The position numbers and the translations under genes were made by a program. Positions 6,597 to 15,673 of a stretch of 64,000 nucleotides of DNA are shown here, in pieces. The notes beneath the pieces were generated by a model, which saw only the letters and a program-made list of their open reading frames with translations, did not search any database and was not told the DNA's origin. How positions within the stretch are numbered: position 1 is the first letter of the stretch; the number at the start of each line of letters is the position of its first letter. Source of the DNA: Caulobacter segnis ATCC 21756 (GTDB taxonomy: Bacteria; Pseudomonadota; Alphaproteobacteria; Caulobacterales; Caulobacteraceae); contig NC_014100.1 of NCBI RefSeq assembly GCF_000092285.1, positions 372,001 to 436,000 on the forward strand, given 5' to 3'.

Positions 6597-8402
6597 ATGA
6601 CCGCGCCCGACACCGCCCCCTTCCGCGACGCCCGCTACGCGCCCCGCGCGCTGGACGTGGAGCGGCGGGACGAGACGCTGATCCTGCGCAACCCCACGCC
6701 CTATTCAGATGCGGTGCGGACCACGACCGAGCCGCTCGCGCGGTGGGCCGCCGAGGCGCCGGACCGGGTCTGGCTGGCCGAGCGGATCTCCGGCGCCGAC
6801 GGCTGGCGAACGATCACCTATGCCGAGGCGAAGGACCGGATCGAGGCCCTGACCGGGGGCCTGGCGGGTCTTGGCCTTCAGCGTGGCCAGCCGCTGCTGA
6901 TCCTGGCCCGCAACGGAATCGACCACGCCCTGATCGCCTACGCCGCCATGAGCCTGGGCGCGCCGGCCGCGCCGGTCTCGCCGCAGTACGGTCTGAAGGG
7001 CGCGGACCTGACGCGCCTGGCGCACGCGGTCGAGCGGCTGAAGCCCGCCGCCGTCTACGCCGACGACGCCGAGGCGTTCAACGAGGCCCTGGCCGCGCCG
7101 TTTCTGGCCGGCCTGCCCGTGATCGTCAGCCGTAACGCCCGCCCCGGCGACGTCGCCTTCGAGGCCTTGCTCAAGAGCGCGCCCCGCGCCCCGGTCGCCC
7201 AGCCGGACGATGTGGCCAAGCTGCTGCTGACCTCAGGCTCGACTGGCAAGCCCAAGGCGGTGGTCTGCACCCACGCCAACATCGCCCTGAACGCCGCCCA
7301 GATCGAGGCTTGCTACGCCGATCCCGAGCCGCCGGTGCTGGTCAATTCCGCGCCCTGGAGCCACAGCCTGGGCGCCAACGCCATCCTGCACATGGTGCTG
7401 CACCGGGGCGGGACGCTCTATATCGACGGCGGCCAGCCAGTCCCGGGCCGCTTTGACGAGACGGTGCGGAACCTGCGCGAAGTGGCCACGACCTATCACA
7501 ACATGGTCCCGGCCGGCTGGGGCATGCTGATCGGCGAGCTGGAGCGCGACGAGGCCCTGGCGGCGAAGTTCTTCGAGAAGGTCCGCGTGCTGCAGTACGG
7601 CGGCGCGTCCATGGCCCAGTCGATCCTCGACCGCGTCCAGGCCGTGGCGGTGAACACGGTCGGCGAGCGGGTCACCTTCGCGGCCGGCTATGGCGCGACC
7701 GAGACCGGGCCGACCGCCTGCAACATCCACTGGCTGAACGCCCGCTCGGGCATGGTCGGCCTGCCGACGCCGGGGACGGCCGTGAAGCTGGTCCCGGCCC
7801 CAGGAACGAAAGATGGCGAGGGCGGCAAGTTCGAAATCCGCGTGAAGGGGCCGCAGGTCTCGCCGGGCTATCTCGATCAGCCCGAGGCCACGGCCCAGGC
7901 CTTCGACGAGGACGGCTTCTACCGCCTGGGCGACGCGGCGCGGCTGGCCGATCCGCAGGAGCCCTCGGCGGGCCTGGTCTTCGACGGGCGCCTCGTGGAG
8001 AACTTCAAGCTGGCCAGCGGCGCCTTCGTCGCGGCCGGGGCGCTGCGGGTGGCGGCGGTCTCGGCGCTGGGCGGCCTCGTCACCGACGCCATAGTCTGCG
8101 GCGAAGGCCGCGAGGGGATCGGGCTGATGCTGTTCCTCGACGCCAAGGCCTGCGGGCGGCTGGGCGACGAAGCGGCGGTGCGGGCGGCGATCGCCGAGCG
8201 GCTGGCGGCCTATAACCAGCAGGCCAAGGGCGGCACGGGCCGGATCACGAGGGCTCTGATCCTGGACGGCGCGCCCGACGCGGCCAGCGGCGAGCTGACC
8301 GACAAGGGCTACATCAACCAGGCCCTGGCCCGCGAACGCCGTCCGACCGAGCTGGAGCGGCTGTTCGCGGAGGCGCCGGATGCGGGGGTCATGCGCTTCT
8401 AG
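6597..8402 (+). CDS. fcs: Feruloyl-CoA synthase-like acyl-CoA synthetase
   Basis: About 601 residues from the ATG at 6597; an in-frame ATG at 6573 would add 8. It belongs to the ANL adenylate-forming superfamily: phosphate loop LLTSGSTGKPKAV near residue 210, GYGATETGPTA near 365, then YRLGDAARL and FDGRLVENFKLASG in the adenylation core. The FDGR-x-x-ENFKL variant and the length fit feruloyl-CoA synthases, which activate hydroxycinnamic acids to CoA thioesters before side-chain shortening. No feruloyl-CoA hydratase/lyase is adjacent, so another aromatic or branched acid could be the substrate. The ATG at 6597 lies 7-8 bases after a possible -10 element, which would fit a leaderless transcript. 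It converges on the YhhN gene with a 14-bp overlap. Confidence 0.72.
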   Translation: MTAPDTAPFRDARYAPRALDVERRDETLILRNPTPYSDAVRTTTEPLARWAAEAPDRVWLAERISGADGWRTITYAEAKDRIEALTGGLAGLGLQRGQPLLILARNGIDHALIAYAAMSLGAPAAPVSPQYGLKGADLTRLAHAVERLKPAAVYADDAEAFNEALAAPFLAGLPVIVSRNARPGDVAFEALLKSAPRAPVAQPDDVAKLLLTSGSTGKPKAVVCTHANIALNAAQIEACYADPEPPVLVNSAPWSHSLGANAILHMVLHRGGTLYIDGGQPVPGRFDETVRNLREVATTYHNMVPAGWGMLIGELERDEALAAKFFEKVRVLQYGGASMAQSILDRVQAVAVNTVGERVTFAAGYGATETGPTACNIHWLNARSGMVGLPTPGTAVKLVPAPGTKDGEGGKFEIRVKGPQVSPGYLDQPEATAQAFDEDGFYRLGDAARLADPQEPSAGLVFDGRLVENFKLASGAFVAAGALRVAAVSALGGLVTDAIVCGEGREGIGLMLFLDAKACGRLGDEAAVRAAIAERLAAYNQQAKGGTGRITRALILDGAPDAASGELTDKGYINQALARERRPTELERLFAEAPDAGVMRF

Positions 8403-9039
8403 GTTCGAGGGCGCGGGAGACGCTTACGCAGATCATGAGCTGCCCCGCGTAATACAGCCCCCAGACCGCCAGCCCGGTCGCGAAGCTTTCCGGCAGCAGG
8501 CCGCCGCGGGCGAAGATCAGGAGGTCGGAGACCACGAACATCAGCGCCCCCAGCGCCGCCCGTTCGCGCGGAAAACGGCTCAGCCAGGCCGAGACGGCCA
8601 TCGCGGAAAGACCCGTCGCGTACAGCGCCACGCCCGGCGCGCCGGCCCGGTCGGCGGGCAGGTGGAAGGCGATCCCGACCACCACGGGGATGAAAACGAC
8701 GGCCGCCAGCAGGGCCGGGGTCGAGGCCTTCCGCCGGTTGCGGGCGTAGAGCGCGATCGCCGTCACGTGGCCGGCCAGGAAGGCCAGGGCCCCGATCGTG
8801 AGACCCGAGGTCACCAGCAGCACGTCACCCAGCGCGCCCAGCGCCATGACCGCCGTCAGCAGCCAGCCGTCGGTCGAGCGCGCCTTCAGCGCGGCGTGGA
8901 CGGCCAGCAGGCCGACGCCCGCGCCCTTCCAGACGACCTCGGCCGGGAGCGAGAGTTTCAGGCTCCAGCTGGCGATATAGCTGACGCCCGCGATGATCGA
9001 CGCGATCAGCGCCCAACGGGCCAATGCGGCCTTCGACAT
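8389..9039 (-). CDS. Lysoplasmalogenase-like YhhN/TMEM86 family membrane protein
   Basis: About 216 residues from the ATG at 9039, which is preceded by GGGGGAA at ribosome-site distance; an ATG at 9093 would add 18 residues unlike the family. The chain is almost all hydrophobic helices (seven or eight predicted by eye), with acidic/polar residues inside the membrane at GALGDVLL and FVVSDLLIFAR, which are the conserved aspartates of the YhhN family. Eukaryotic members hydrolyse the vinyl-ether bond of lysoplasmalogens; the role in bacteria is not settled. It overlaps the acyl-CoA synthetase end by 14 bp and is divergent from the ThDP enzyme gene. Confidence 0.8.
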   Translation of the reverse strand: MSKAALARWALIASIIAGVSYIASWSLKLSLPAEVVWKGAGVGLLAVHAALKARSTDGWLLTAVMALGALGDVLLVTSGLTIGALAFLAGHVTAIALYARNRRKASTPALLAAVVFIPVVVGIAFHLPADRAGAPGVALYATGLSAMAVSAWLSRFPRERAALGALMFVVSDLLIFARGGLLPESFATGLAVWGLYYAGQLMICVSVSRALEPRSA

Positions 9040-9179
9040 GCTCCATTCCCCCCAAGCACGGCTCGCCCTGTCGGCGATGCTCGCGGGAACCACGATGCCC
9101 CGGCGCGGCTTGGTCGCGCAATGCTGTTGCGTGACTTGGCGGAAATGTCGGAAGGATGGGCGACGGTACGGAGAAGACC

Positions 9180-10721
9180 ATGAACGGCGCGGACGCCCTG
9201 ATCACCACCCTGGCCGACAACGGCGTCACCGCCTGCTTCGCCAATCCCGGGACCAGCGAGATGCAGTTCGTCTCGGCCCTGGACCGCGAGCCGCGCATGC
9301 GCTCGGTGCTGTGCCTGTTCGAAGGCGTGGCGACCGGCGCCGCCGACGGCTATGGCCGCATGGCCGGCAAGCCCGCCTGCACCCTGCTGCACCTGGGGCC
9401 CGGCTACGCCAACGGCGCGGCCAACCTGCACAACGCCCGCCGCGCCTTCACCCCGGTGGTCAACGTCATCGGCGACCACGCCACCTATCACCGGGGCTTC
9501 GACGCGCCGCTGAACAGCGACATCGCCGCCCTGGCCGCGCCCAACTCGGTCTGGGTCAAGTCGGCCGAGAGCGCCGATAGCGTCGGGCCCCTGGCCGCCG
9601 AGGCGATCGTCGCCAGCTATGGGACGCCGGGCGGGAACGCCTGCCTGATCCTGCCCGCCGACGCGGCCTGGAACGAAGCGACCGTGAAGGGGCCGGTGGT
9701 GACGCCGCCCGCCTTCGCCGCGCCCGATCCGACAGCCGTCGCGACGGTGGCCAAGGCGCTGGGCTTCGCCAAGACGCCCGTGCTGCTGCTGGGCTCGGGC
9801 GCCTGCGGCGAGGCCGCGCTGGCGGCCGCGGGACGGCTGGCCGCCCATGGCGTCCGGGTGCTGACGGACACCTTCACCGCCCGCCAGGCGCGGGGCGAAG
9901 GACGCTTCCGTCCCGACAAGCTTCCCTATTTCGCCGAGCAGGCGCTCAAGGATCTCGAGGGCGTCGACCTGATGGTCCTCGTCTCGACCCAGCGACCCGT
10001 CGCCTTCTTCGCCTACCCGGATCGGCCCAGCGTGCTGACCCCCGAGGGCTGCTCGGTCGAGACCCTGTGCGGCCGCGAGGTCGATGCGGCGGCGGCGATG
10101 ACGGCTTTGGCCGACGCTCTGGACGCCCCGGCGGCGGGGCCGGTCGAGGCCTACGCCCCGCCCGCCGCGCCGGCGGGACGGCTGGACGCCTGGGCGATCG
10201 GGGCCTCGGTGGCGCGCCACATGCCGGTCAACACGGCGATTTCGGACGACGCGGTGACGGCCGGCCTGCCGATCTTCACCCAGACCCGGTCCGCCCGAGC
10301 TCACGACTGGCTGTCCCTGACCGGCGGCGCGATCGGCCAGGGCATCCCGCTGGCGATCGGCGCGGCGGTGGCCTGTCCCGACCGCAAGGTGCTGGCCCTC
10401 ACCGGCGACGGCGCGGGCATGTACACGGTCCAGGGGCTCTGGACGATCGTGCGCGAGAAGCTGGACGTGACCGTCGTGGTCTTCGCCAACCACGCCTACC
10501 GGATCCTCGGCATCGAGCTGGGCCGGACGGGGGCGGGCAATGCGGGACCGGCGGCCGCGAAGCTGCTGGACCTCGGCGATCCGCGCATCGACTGGGTATC
10601 GCTGGCGCATGGCCTGGGCATGGGCGCCGAGCGCGCCGAGACCGCCGAAGCCTTCGACGACGCCTTCGCCCGGGCGATGGCCGCGCCGGGACCCAGGCTG
10701 ATCGAAGCGGCGATGGGCTAG
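9180..10721 (+). CDS. Thiamine diphosphate-dependent enzyme, acetolactate synthase large subunit-like
   Basis: About 513 residues from the ATG at 9180 with GGAGAAG four bases upstream; an in-frame ATG at 9156 has no such site. Three ThDP domains are visible: an N-terminal Pyr domain with NPGTSE and the catalytic-Glu segment LFEGVATGAADGYGR, a central domain, and a C-terminal PP domain with GDGAGMYTVQGLW followed 25 residues later by FANHAYRIL in place of the usual NN. It is shorter than true IlvB and has no small-subunit gene beside it, so a catabolic decarboxylase or benzoylformate decarboxylase-like role is as likely as acetolactate synthesis. Substrate not determinable. Confidence 0.8.
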   Translation: MNGADALITTLADNGVTACFANPGTSEMQFVSALDREPRMRSVLCLFEGVATGAADGYGRMAGKPACTLLHLGPGYANGAANLHNARRAFTPVVNVIGDHATYHRGFDAPLNSDIAALAAPNSVWVKSAESADSVGPLAAEAIVASYGTPGGNACLILPADAAWNEATVKGPVVTPPAFAAPDPTAVATVAKALGFAKTPVLLLGSGACGEAALAAAGRLAAHGVRVLTDTFTARQARGEGRFRPDKLPYFAEQALKDLEGVDLMVLVSTQRPVAFFAYPDRPSVLTPEGCSVETLCGREVDAAAAMTALADALDAPAAGPVEAYAPPAAPAGRLDAWAIGASVARHMPVNTAISDDAVTAGLPIFTQTRSARAHDWLSLTGGAIGQGIPLAIGAAVACPDRKVLALTGDGAGMYTVQGLWTIVREKLDVTVVVFANHAYRILGIELGRTGAGNAGPAAAKLLDLGDPRIDWVSLAHGLGMGAERAETAEAFDDAFARAMAAPGPRLIEAAMG

Positions 10722-10733
10722 TCGAAAAAGAAA

Positions 10734-10763
10734 AGGCCCGCCCGGATCGCTCCGGGCGGGCCT
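10734..10763. terminator. Bidirectional intrinsic terminator
   Basis: A perfect 13-bp stem AGGCCCGCCCGGA with a TCGC loop lies between two convergent genes. The left flank is A-rich (AAAAAGAAAA), giving a U-run for the minus-strand gene; the right flank CCTTCATT is a weaker U-tract for the plus-strand ThDP enzyme gene. Confidence 0.9.
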
Positions 10764-10789
10764 CCTTCATTCAAGCCTGGAAGCTGGGA

Positions 10790-12133
10790 TCAGCTCTTGG
10801 TCTTGTTGGTCGGCAGCTTGCAGCCGCCGCCGATGCCTTTGGCCTGGACGCAGGACAGGAACTCCTTGGCGGCCGGCTTGGCGACGCCGAGCGGATAGCC
10901 CAGCACCCAGCCCGGCAGGCCGTCCGAGCAGGCCACTTCGACGAAGCCCTCGCTATCGGTCGCGCCGATGATGCGGGCGTCCGAAACGGTGCACGAGGTC
11001 TTGTTGAAGCCGACCAGGTCCTTGGTCAGGCGAGCGTACTGATTGTCCTTCTTGGTGAAGGAGCAGCGGTAGCCGTTCAGCTCGGCCGTGACGCAGTCAA
11101 AGACCTTGCCGTCGGTCGCGGTGAACACGGCGATGCCGCCCACGTCGCTGTTCTTGCACTTCAGCTCGACGATTTCCTTCTTCGGGTCGTTGGTCGGCAG
11201 CATGCCGTACTTCTCGACGTCGCAGGGGAAGCCCGCCTTGGTCGCGAGCTTGCTGTAGAAACCGGCTTGCTCGGTTTGCGCAGCGACCGCGTCGGTCATG
11301 GTGCAGCCGCCGCCGACGAAGCCGGCCTGGGCGCAGGGGATCGCGCGGGCGAAGGCGCCGGTGGCCGCCGTCTGCTGGTAGACGTAGCCCTTGCCGTCCT
11401 GACAGGCGACTTCGAAGTAGTTGTCGCTCTTGGTGCTGAGGATGTAACGCTTGTCCTTGATCGCGCAGTTCACGCCCGCCGCGCCGTTCAGCGTGTCGAC
11501 GACGTTCAGCTGGGTCTGGCGATTGGTCAGCTTGCAGCTGACATTGCCGCCTTCCTCGTAGAGCAGGCAGCTGTTCACCGCGACTTCGCCGTTGATGTTC
11601 ATCGGCGAGACGGTTTGGACGATGTAGCCCGAGCCGCCCTTACAAGCGACTTCGAAGTACGAGTTCTTGGCGCCCGAGCCGATGGCGCGGGTGTTCTCGA
11701 TGTCGCAGTTCACGCCGCCCTTCTTGACGTAGGGGGCCAGGCCAGCGCCCGAGTTGGCGTTGCCCGGCAGCAGGCAGGCCAGGCCGCCGACCTTGCCGTC
11801 AGGGCCGGGCTGGCTGGACTCGAGACAGGGGTAGACCTGCGGCGCGGCGTCCTTCTTGGCGATGGCCGCGAAGCCCATGCCCTCGTTACAGGCGACTTCG
11901 TAGTACTTGGCGCCGGCCTTCTTGTCCTCGCCGATGAAGCGAGCGTCCGAAACCGTGCAGCCTGCGCCGCTGGCCTGGATAATGGCCGGGGCTTCCTTCA
12001 TGCCGGTTTCACGCGCCTTGGCGTCGATGGCGGCGGGCTTGCCCTTCTCTTCCTTCGGCGCCGAAATGACGGCGGCCGGCACAAGAATGGCGACCGCGAG
12101 GGCGGCCGACAGGCCGATCGCGAAAGGCCTCAT
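10790..12133 (-). CDS. Secreted protein of five tandem four-cysteine repeats, function unknown
   Basis: 447 residues from the ATG at 12133, which has AGGAG eight bases upstream. A signal peptide (MRPFAIGLSAAL and a hydrophobic core ending in VISA) is followed by a Lys/Ala-rich linker. The mature chain is five similar units of about 75-80 residues. Each begins with C-x-(V/I) then a D/N-x-R-x-I-like strand, continues with YFEVAC-x-x-G-x-GY, and ends with a pair of cysteines such as PC...GGGC. Repeat 4 has degenerated most (VELKCKNSDVGG). Four Cys per unit suggest two disulfides per repeat in the periplasm or outside. No catalytic motif is visible and I do not recognise the family. It has its own terminator and is divergent from the metallo-hydrolase gene. 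Confidence 0.85.
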   Translation of the reverse strand: MRPFAIGLSAALAVAILVPAAVISAPKEEKGKPAAIDAKARETGMKEAPAIIQASGAGCTVSDARFIGEDKKAGAKYYEVACNEGMGFAAIAKKDAAPQVYPCLESSQPGPDGKVGGLACLLPGNANSGAGLAPYVKKGGVNCDIENTRAIGSGAKNSYFEVACKGGSGYIVQTVSPMNINGEVAVNSCLLYEEGGNVSCKLTNRQTQLNVVDTLNGAAGVNCAIKDKRYILSTKSDNYFEVACQDGKGYVYQQTAATGAFARAIPCAQAGFVGGGCTMTDAVAAQTEQAGFYSKLATKAGFPCDVEKYGMLPTNDPKKEIVELKCKNSDVGGIAVFTATDGKVFDCVTAELNGYRCSFTKKDNQYARLTKDLVGFNKTSCTVSDARIIGATDSEGFVEVACSDGLPGWVLGYPLGVAKPAAKEFLSCVQAKGIGGGCKLPTNKTKS

Positions 12134-12285
12134 GGGAAACATCTCCTGGGTGGATTCCTCGCGCGGACATAAGCGCGTGCTTGCATCGGGGGTCAAGATA
12201 CCGTCCGACATAGGCATGATCTTGACGGCCCCGGCGGGCAAAAAATGGGTTGGCGGACGAACGAGCGCCGCGGGAAGGGGACGGA

Positions 12286-13383
12286 ATGCGCGACGGGTTC
12301 GAGGATGAAACGAGGGACGAGGCCGATGCGCCGAAGAAGGCGGCGCGCCTGGTCTATCCGTTCGAGACCGCTCCCGAGCAGGGTTCGGGTGAGGCGGTCG
12401 AGGTCGCGCCGGGCGTCCTGTGGCTGCGCATGCCGCTGGGCGGCTCGCTGCAGTTCATCAATGTCTGGGCGATCGAGGATGGCGACGGCTGGGCCGTCGT
12501 CGACACCGGCGTGCAGACGCGCGAGACCAGCCAGGCTTGGCGCTCGGCCTTCGCCGGGGCGCTGGGCGGGCGGCCCATCACCCGGGTCATCGTCACCCAC
12601 CTGCACCCCGACCACATCGGCCTGGCCGGCTGGATCACCCGCAAGTTCGACTGCCGCCTCTGGATGACCCGGCTGGAGTACTTCCAGTGCCGGATGCTGG
12701 TGGCCGATACGGGCCGCGAGGCGCCCGAGGACGGCGTGAAGTTCTTCCGCGCCGCCGGCTGGGACGAGGACGCGATCGAGAACTACAAGGCCCGCTTCGG
12801 CGGCTTCGGTAAGGCGATCTACGCCCTGCCCGACAGCTATCGCCGCCTGAGCGACAGCGAGGACTTCACGATCGGCGGACGGACCTGGACCGTCGTGACC
12901 GGGCAAGGCCACTCGCCTGACCATGCCTGTCTCTGGTGTCCCGAGCTGAACCTGCTGATCTCGGGCGACCAGGTGCTGCCGCGGATTTCGTCCAACGTCT
13001 CGGTGTTCCCCACCGAACCGGACGCCGATCCGCTGAGCGACTGGCTACGCTCGCTGGCCAAGGTCAAGGCGACGGTGCCGGACGACGTGATCGTGCTGCC
13101 GGCTCACAATGATCCCTTCGAGGGGCTGCATACGCGGATCGACGGCCTGATCTCGGGGCACGAGCGGGGTCTTGCCCGGTTGGAGAAGAAGCTCGCCGAG
13201 CCCAAGCGCGTTGTCGACACCTTCGGCGCGCTGTTCGCGCGTCCGATCGGGCCGGATCTGCTGGGCATGGCCACCGGCGAGGCCCTGGCGCACCTCAACT
13301 GCCTGATCCGCCGAGGGCGTATCGGACGCGAGACGGATAGCGAGGGCGTCGCCTGGTATGCGGCGCTTTCTAGCGACGACTAG
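12286..13383 (+). CDS. Metallo-beta-lactamase fold hydrolase
   Basis: 365 residues from the ATG at 12286, preceded by AAGGGG five bases upstream; an ATG at 12250 is less well placed. The dinuclear zinc motif THLHPDHIG is near residue 107, with later ligands in GHSPDHA, SGDQVL and LPAHN. The first 40 residues are an acidic, probably flexible extension. Length and layout resemble the MBL hydrolases found in fatty- or aromatic-acid degradation gene groups, and a MarR-enoyl-CoA hydratase-SDR-SDR run follows immediately. Thioester or lactone hydrolysis is an inference from this context; the fold alone does not define a substrate. Confidence 0.85.
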   Translation: MRDGFEDETRDEADAPKKAARLVYPFETAPEQGSGEAVEVAPGVLWLRMPLGGSLQFINVWAIEDGDGWAVVDTGVQTRETSQAWRSAFAGALGGRPITRVIVTHLHPDHIGLAGWITRKFDCRLWMTRLEYFQCRMLVADTGREAPEDGVKFFRAAGWDEDAIENYKARFGGFGKAIYALPDSYRRLSDSEDFTIGGRTWTVVTGQGHSPDHACLWCPELNLLISGDQVLPRISSNVSVFPTEPDADPLSDWLRSLAKVKATVPDDVIVLPAHNDPFEGLHTRIDGLISGHERGLARLEKKLAEPKRVVDTFGALFARPIGPDLLGMATGEALAHLNCLIRRGRIGRETDSEGVAWYAALSSDD

Positions 13384-13413
13384 AAACGCGCGTTTGACAT
13401 TTCGCGTGCGAAA
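13384..13413 (+). promoter_or_regulatory. Promoter region with two palindromes upstream of the MarR gene
   Basis: AAACGCGCGTTT (13384-13395, perfect 12-bp palindrome) overlaps TTGACA (13394-13399), and TTTCGC-GT-GCGAAA (13400-13413, 6-bp arms) follows directly. The MarR start is at 13429. The placement across a -35 element and its spacer is what an autoregulatory MarR operator would show. Confidence 0.6.
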
Positions 13414-13428
13414 CATGACGCTAGGCGC

Positions 13429-13872
13429 ATGCCCGTCGCGCCAGACCGCCGCCTGATCTTTCTGCTGAACGCCGGCCATCGGCGCGTGCAACGCTGGCTG
13501 GAGGTCAAGATGGCCGCCAAGGGCGGGCTGACGGCGGCGCAGTCGGGAGTCCTGTTCTACCTCAGCGAACACGACGGCGCCCTGATCGGCGAGGCGGCGG
13601 ACGCCCTCGATCTGGCCCCCTCCGCTATGACCGGGCTGATCGATCGCATGACCAAGGTCGAGCTGGTCGAGCGGCGCGCCGATCCGAAGGACGGCCGCGC
13701 CATGCGCCTGCACCTGACCGACAAGGGGCGCGCCGCCCGGGAAGAGGCCAAGGCGGGCCTTCAGGGAATCAAGGCTCAGCTGACCGAGGGTTTCTCGGAC
13801 GACGAAATCGATGTGGTCGCGCGCTGGCTGGCCAGCCTGCAGACCAAGTTCCCCAAGGGAGATGCTCTATGA
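13429..13872 (+). CDS. MarR-family transcriptional regulator
   Basis: 147 residues. The winged helix-turn-helix is clear: GEAADALDLAPSAMTGLIDRM (recognition region, about 55-76) then the wing VERRADPKDGRAMRLHLTDKG. MarR proteins are dimers that usually repress adjacent catabolic or efflux genes and are released by small aromatic or lipophilic ligands. The gene overlaps the enoyl-CoA hydratase start by ATGA, so it heads an operon with it. Two palindromes cover the putative promoter 16-45 bases upstream, which suggests autoregulation. The short distance from the promoter to the ATG may mean a leaderless or near-leaderless message. Confidence 0.9.
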   Translation: MPVAPDRRLIFLLNAGHRRVQRWLEVKMAAKGGLTAAQSGVLFYLSEHDGALIGEAADALDLAPSAMTGLIDRMTKVELVERRADPKDGRAMRLHLTDKGRAAREEAKAGLQGIKAQLTEGFSDDEIDVVARWLASLQTKFPKGDAL

Positions 13873-14654
13873 CCGACCCTGTAAAAAGCGATTGGGTGAA
13901 GGTCGAGATCGACGCCGGCGTGATGACCCTCACCCTGGCGCGACCCGAGAAGAAGAACGCGCTTTCCAACGACATGTACGGCGCCTTGGCCGACGGCCTG
14001 GAGCGCGCCGAGAAGGACCCGGCGATCTGCGTCGTGGTCTTCCAGGCCGACGGCGACAGCTTCACGGCCGGCAACGACCTGCAGGACTTCGCCGCCCAGG
14101 CGACCGGCGCCTTCACCGGCGAGCGGCACGTACTGCGGTTCCTCAAAGCGCTGGCCCACGCGACGCGCCCCCTGGTCGCCGCCGTGCAAGGGCAGGCGGT
14201 CGGCGTCGGCACGACCATGCTGCTGCACTGCGACCTCGTCTATGTGACGCCGGACGCCCGGCTGACCGTGCCGTTCGTCAACCTGGCCCTGGTGCCCGAA
14301 GCCGCTTCAAGCTGGCTGCTGCCCGCGCGCATCGGCCACGCCCGCGCCTACGCCATGTTCGCCCTGGGCGAGGCGGTGGATGGCGCGACGGCGGTCGCCT
14401 GGGGCATAGCCAACGCCGCCGTCGAGGCCGGCGACCTTCGGGCCCGGGCGCGCGCCGCCGCCGACCAGCTGGCCAAGCGTCCCTTGGGCGCCCTGACCAC
14501 CACCAAGCGCCTGATGCGCGACGCCGAGAAGATCGCCGCCCTGATGGACGTCGAGGGCGCCGAGTTCGCCGCTCGCCTGCAGACCGCCGAGGCCCGCGAA
14601 GCCTTCATGGCCTTCATGGAACGCAGACCCGCGGACTTCTCCAAAGTGGGCTAA
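13869..14654 (+). CDS. Enoyl-CoA hydratase/isomerase family protein
   Basis: 261 residues of the crotonase fold. The N-terminus has LARPEKKNALS; the first oxyanion-hole segment is SFTAGNDLQDF (GND instead of the usual GAD), and the second is VQGQAVGVGTTMLLHCDLVYV. The canonical hydratase Glu positions look altered (NLALVPEAASS), where the second Glu may serve isomerase chemistry. It acts in the cytoplasm on an enoyl-CoA from fatty or aromatic acid breakdown. It overlaps the MarR stop (ATGA) and is followed 33 bp later by an SDR, so it is part of a degradative operon. Hydratase versus isomerase cannot be decided. Confidence 0.88.
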   Translation: MTDPVKSDWVKVEIDAGVMTLTLARPEKKNALSNDMYGALADGLERAEKDPAICVVVFQADGDSFTAGNDLQDFAAQATGAFTGERHVLRFLKALAHATRPLVAAVQGQAVGVGTTMLLHCDLVYVTPDARLTVPFVNLALVPEAASSWLLPARIGHARAYAMFALGEAVDGATAVAWGIANAAVEAGDLRARARAAADQLAKRPLGALTTTKRLMRDAEKIAALMDVEGAEFAARLQTAEAREAFMAFMERRPADFSKVG

Positions 14655-14687
14655 GCTTGCCCAACACATAAGATCTGGGAGGATCGC

Positions 14688-15659
14688 ATGGCGGATCGGA
14701 TCACCTCGCCCTTCGGGGCCAAGTCGACGGCGCGTGAAGTGGTCGCGGGCCACGACCTCTCCGGCAAGGTGGCGATCGTCACCGGCGCGGCGACCGGCAT
14801 CGGCGTCGAGACGGCCCGGGCCCTGGCCGACGCGGGCGCCGAGGTGATCATCGCCGCCCGCAAGCCGGAGCTGGGCGAAGAGGTCGCCAACCAGATCAAC
14901 GAGGAGGTCGGCATGAAGCGGGTCAGCTTCGGCATGCTGGACCTCTCCAGCCTGGAGGCGATCCGCCACTTCGCCCATCGCTGGGGCGACCGCCGTCTGA
15001 ACCTGCTGATCAACAACGCCGGCGTCATGGCCTGCCCGCTGTCGCGCACGGTCGACGGGCTGGAGATGCAGATCGGCACCAACCACTTCGGCCACTTCCT
15101 GCTGTCGGTGCTGCTGGCGCCGAACCTGGTCGACGGCGCCGCGCATTCGGGCCATCGCTCGCGCCTGGTGTCGCTGTCCTCGATCGGCCATCGCCGCTCG
15201 CCGGTGAACTTCGAGGACCCGAACTACAACACGCGCCCCTACGACAAGTGGGAGGCCTACGGTCAGGCCAAGACGGCCAACAGCCTGTTCGCGCTCGGCT
15301 TCGACAAGCGGTTCAAGGACAAGGGCGTCAACGCCAACGCCGTGATGCCGGGCGGCATCATGACCCCGCTGCAGCGCCACCTGCCGATCGAGGAGCAACG
15401 CGCCCTCGGCTGGCTGGACGAGAACGACCAGCCGCGCGAAGGCTTCAAGACGACTGAGCAGGGCGCCGCCACCAGTGTCTGGGCCGCCGTCGGCGACGAG
15501 CTGGAAGGGATCGGCGGGCTCTATCTCGAGGATTGCAATCAGGCCGTCCCGTGGAGCAAGGAGGCGCCGTGGGTCGGCGTCATGCCCCACGCCCTCGATC
15601 CAGAGGCGGCCGAGCGCCTGTGGGCCTTGTCGGTCGAGACCACCGGCGCCGGCGCCTGA
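14688..15659 (+). CDS. Short-chain dehydrogenase/reductase (retinol-dehydrogenase-like)
   Basis: 323 residues with GGGAGGA ribosome site before the ATG. The Rossmann motif TGAATGIG (TGxxxGIG) near residue 32, NNAG near 108, catalytic Ser in LSSIGH and YGQAK (YxxxK) near 193 are all present. N- and C-terminal extensions place it with longer SDRs similar to retinol dehydrogenases and WWOX-like oxidoreductases. It probably oxidises an alcohol intermediate with NAD(P). Position between enoyl-CoA hydratase and a second SDR suggests one catabolic pathway. Confidence 0.85.
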   Translation: MADRITSPFGAKSTAREVVAGHDLSGKVAIVTGAATGIGVETARALADAGAEVIIAARKPELGEEVANQINEEVGMKRVSFGMLDLSSLEAIRHFAHRWGDRRLNLLINNAGVMACPLSRTVDGLEMQIGTNHFGHFLLSVLLAPNLVDGAAHSGHRSRLVSLSSIGHRRSPVNFEDPNYNTRPYDKWEAYGQAKTANSLFALGFDKRFKDKGVNANAVMPGGIMTPLQRHLPIEEQRALGWLDENDQPREGFKTTEQGAATSVWAAVGDELEGIGGLYLEDCNQAVPWSKEAPWVGVMPHALDPEAAERLWALSVETTGAGA

Positions 15660-15673
15660 AGCGGAGACAAGCC

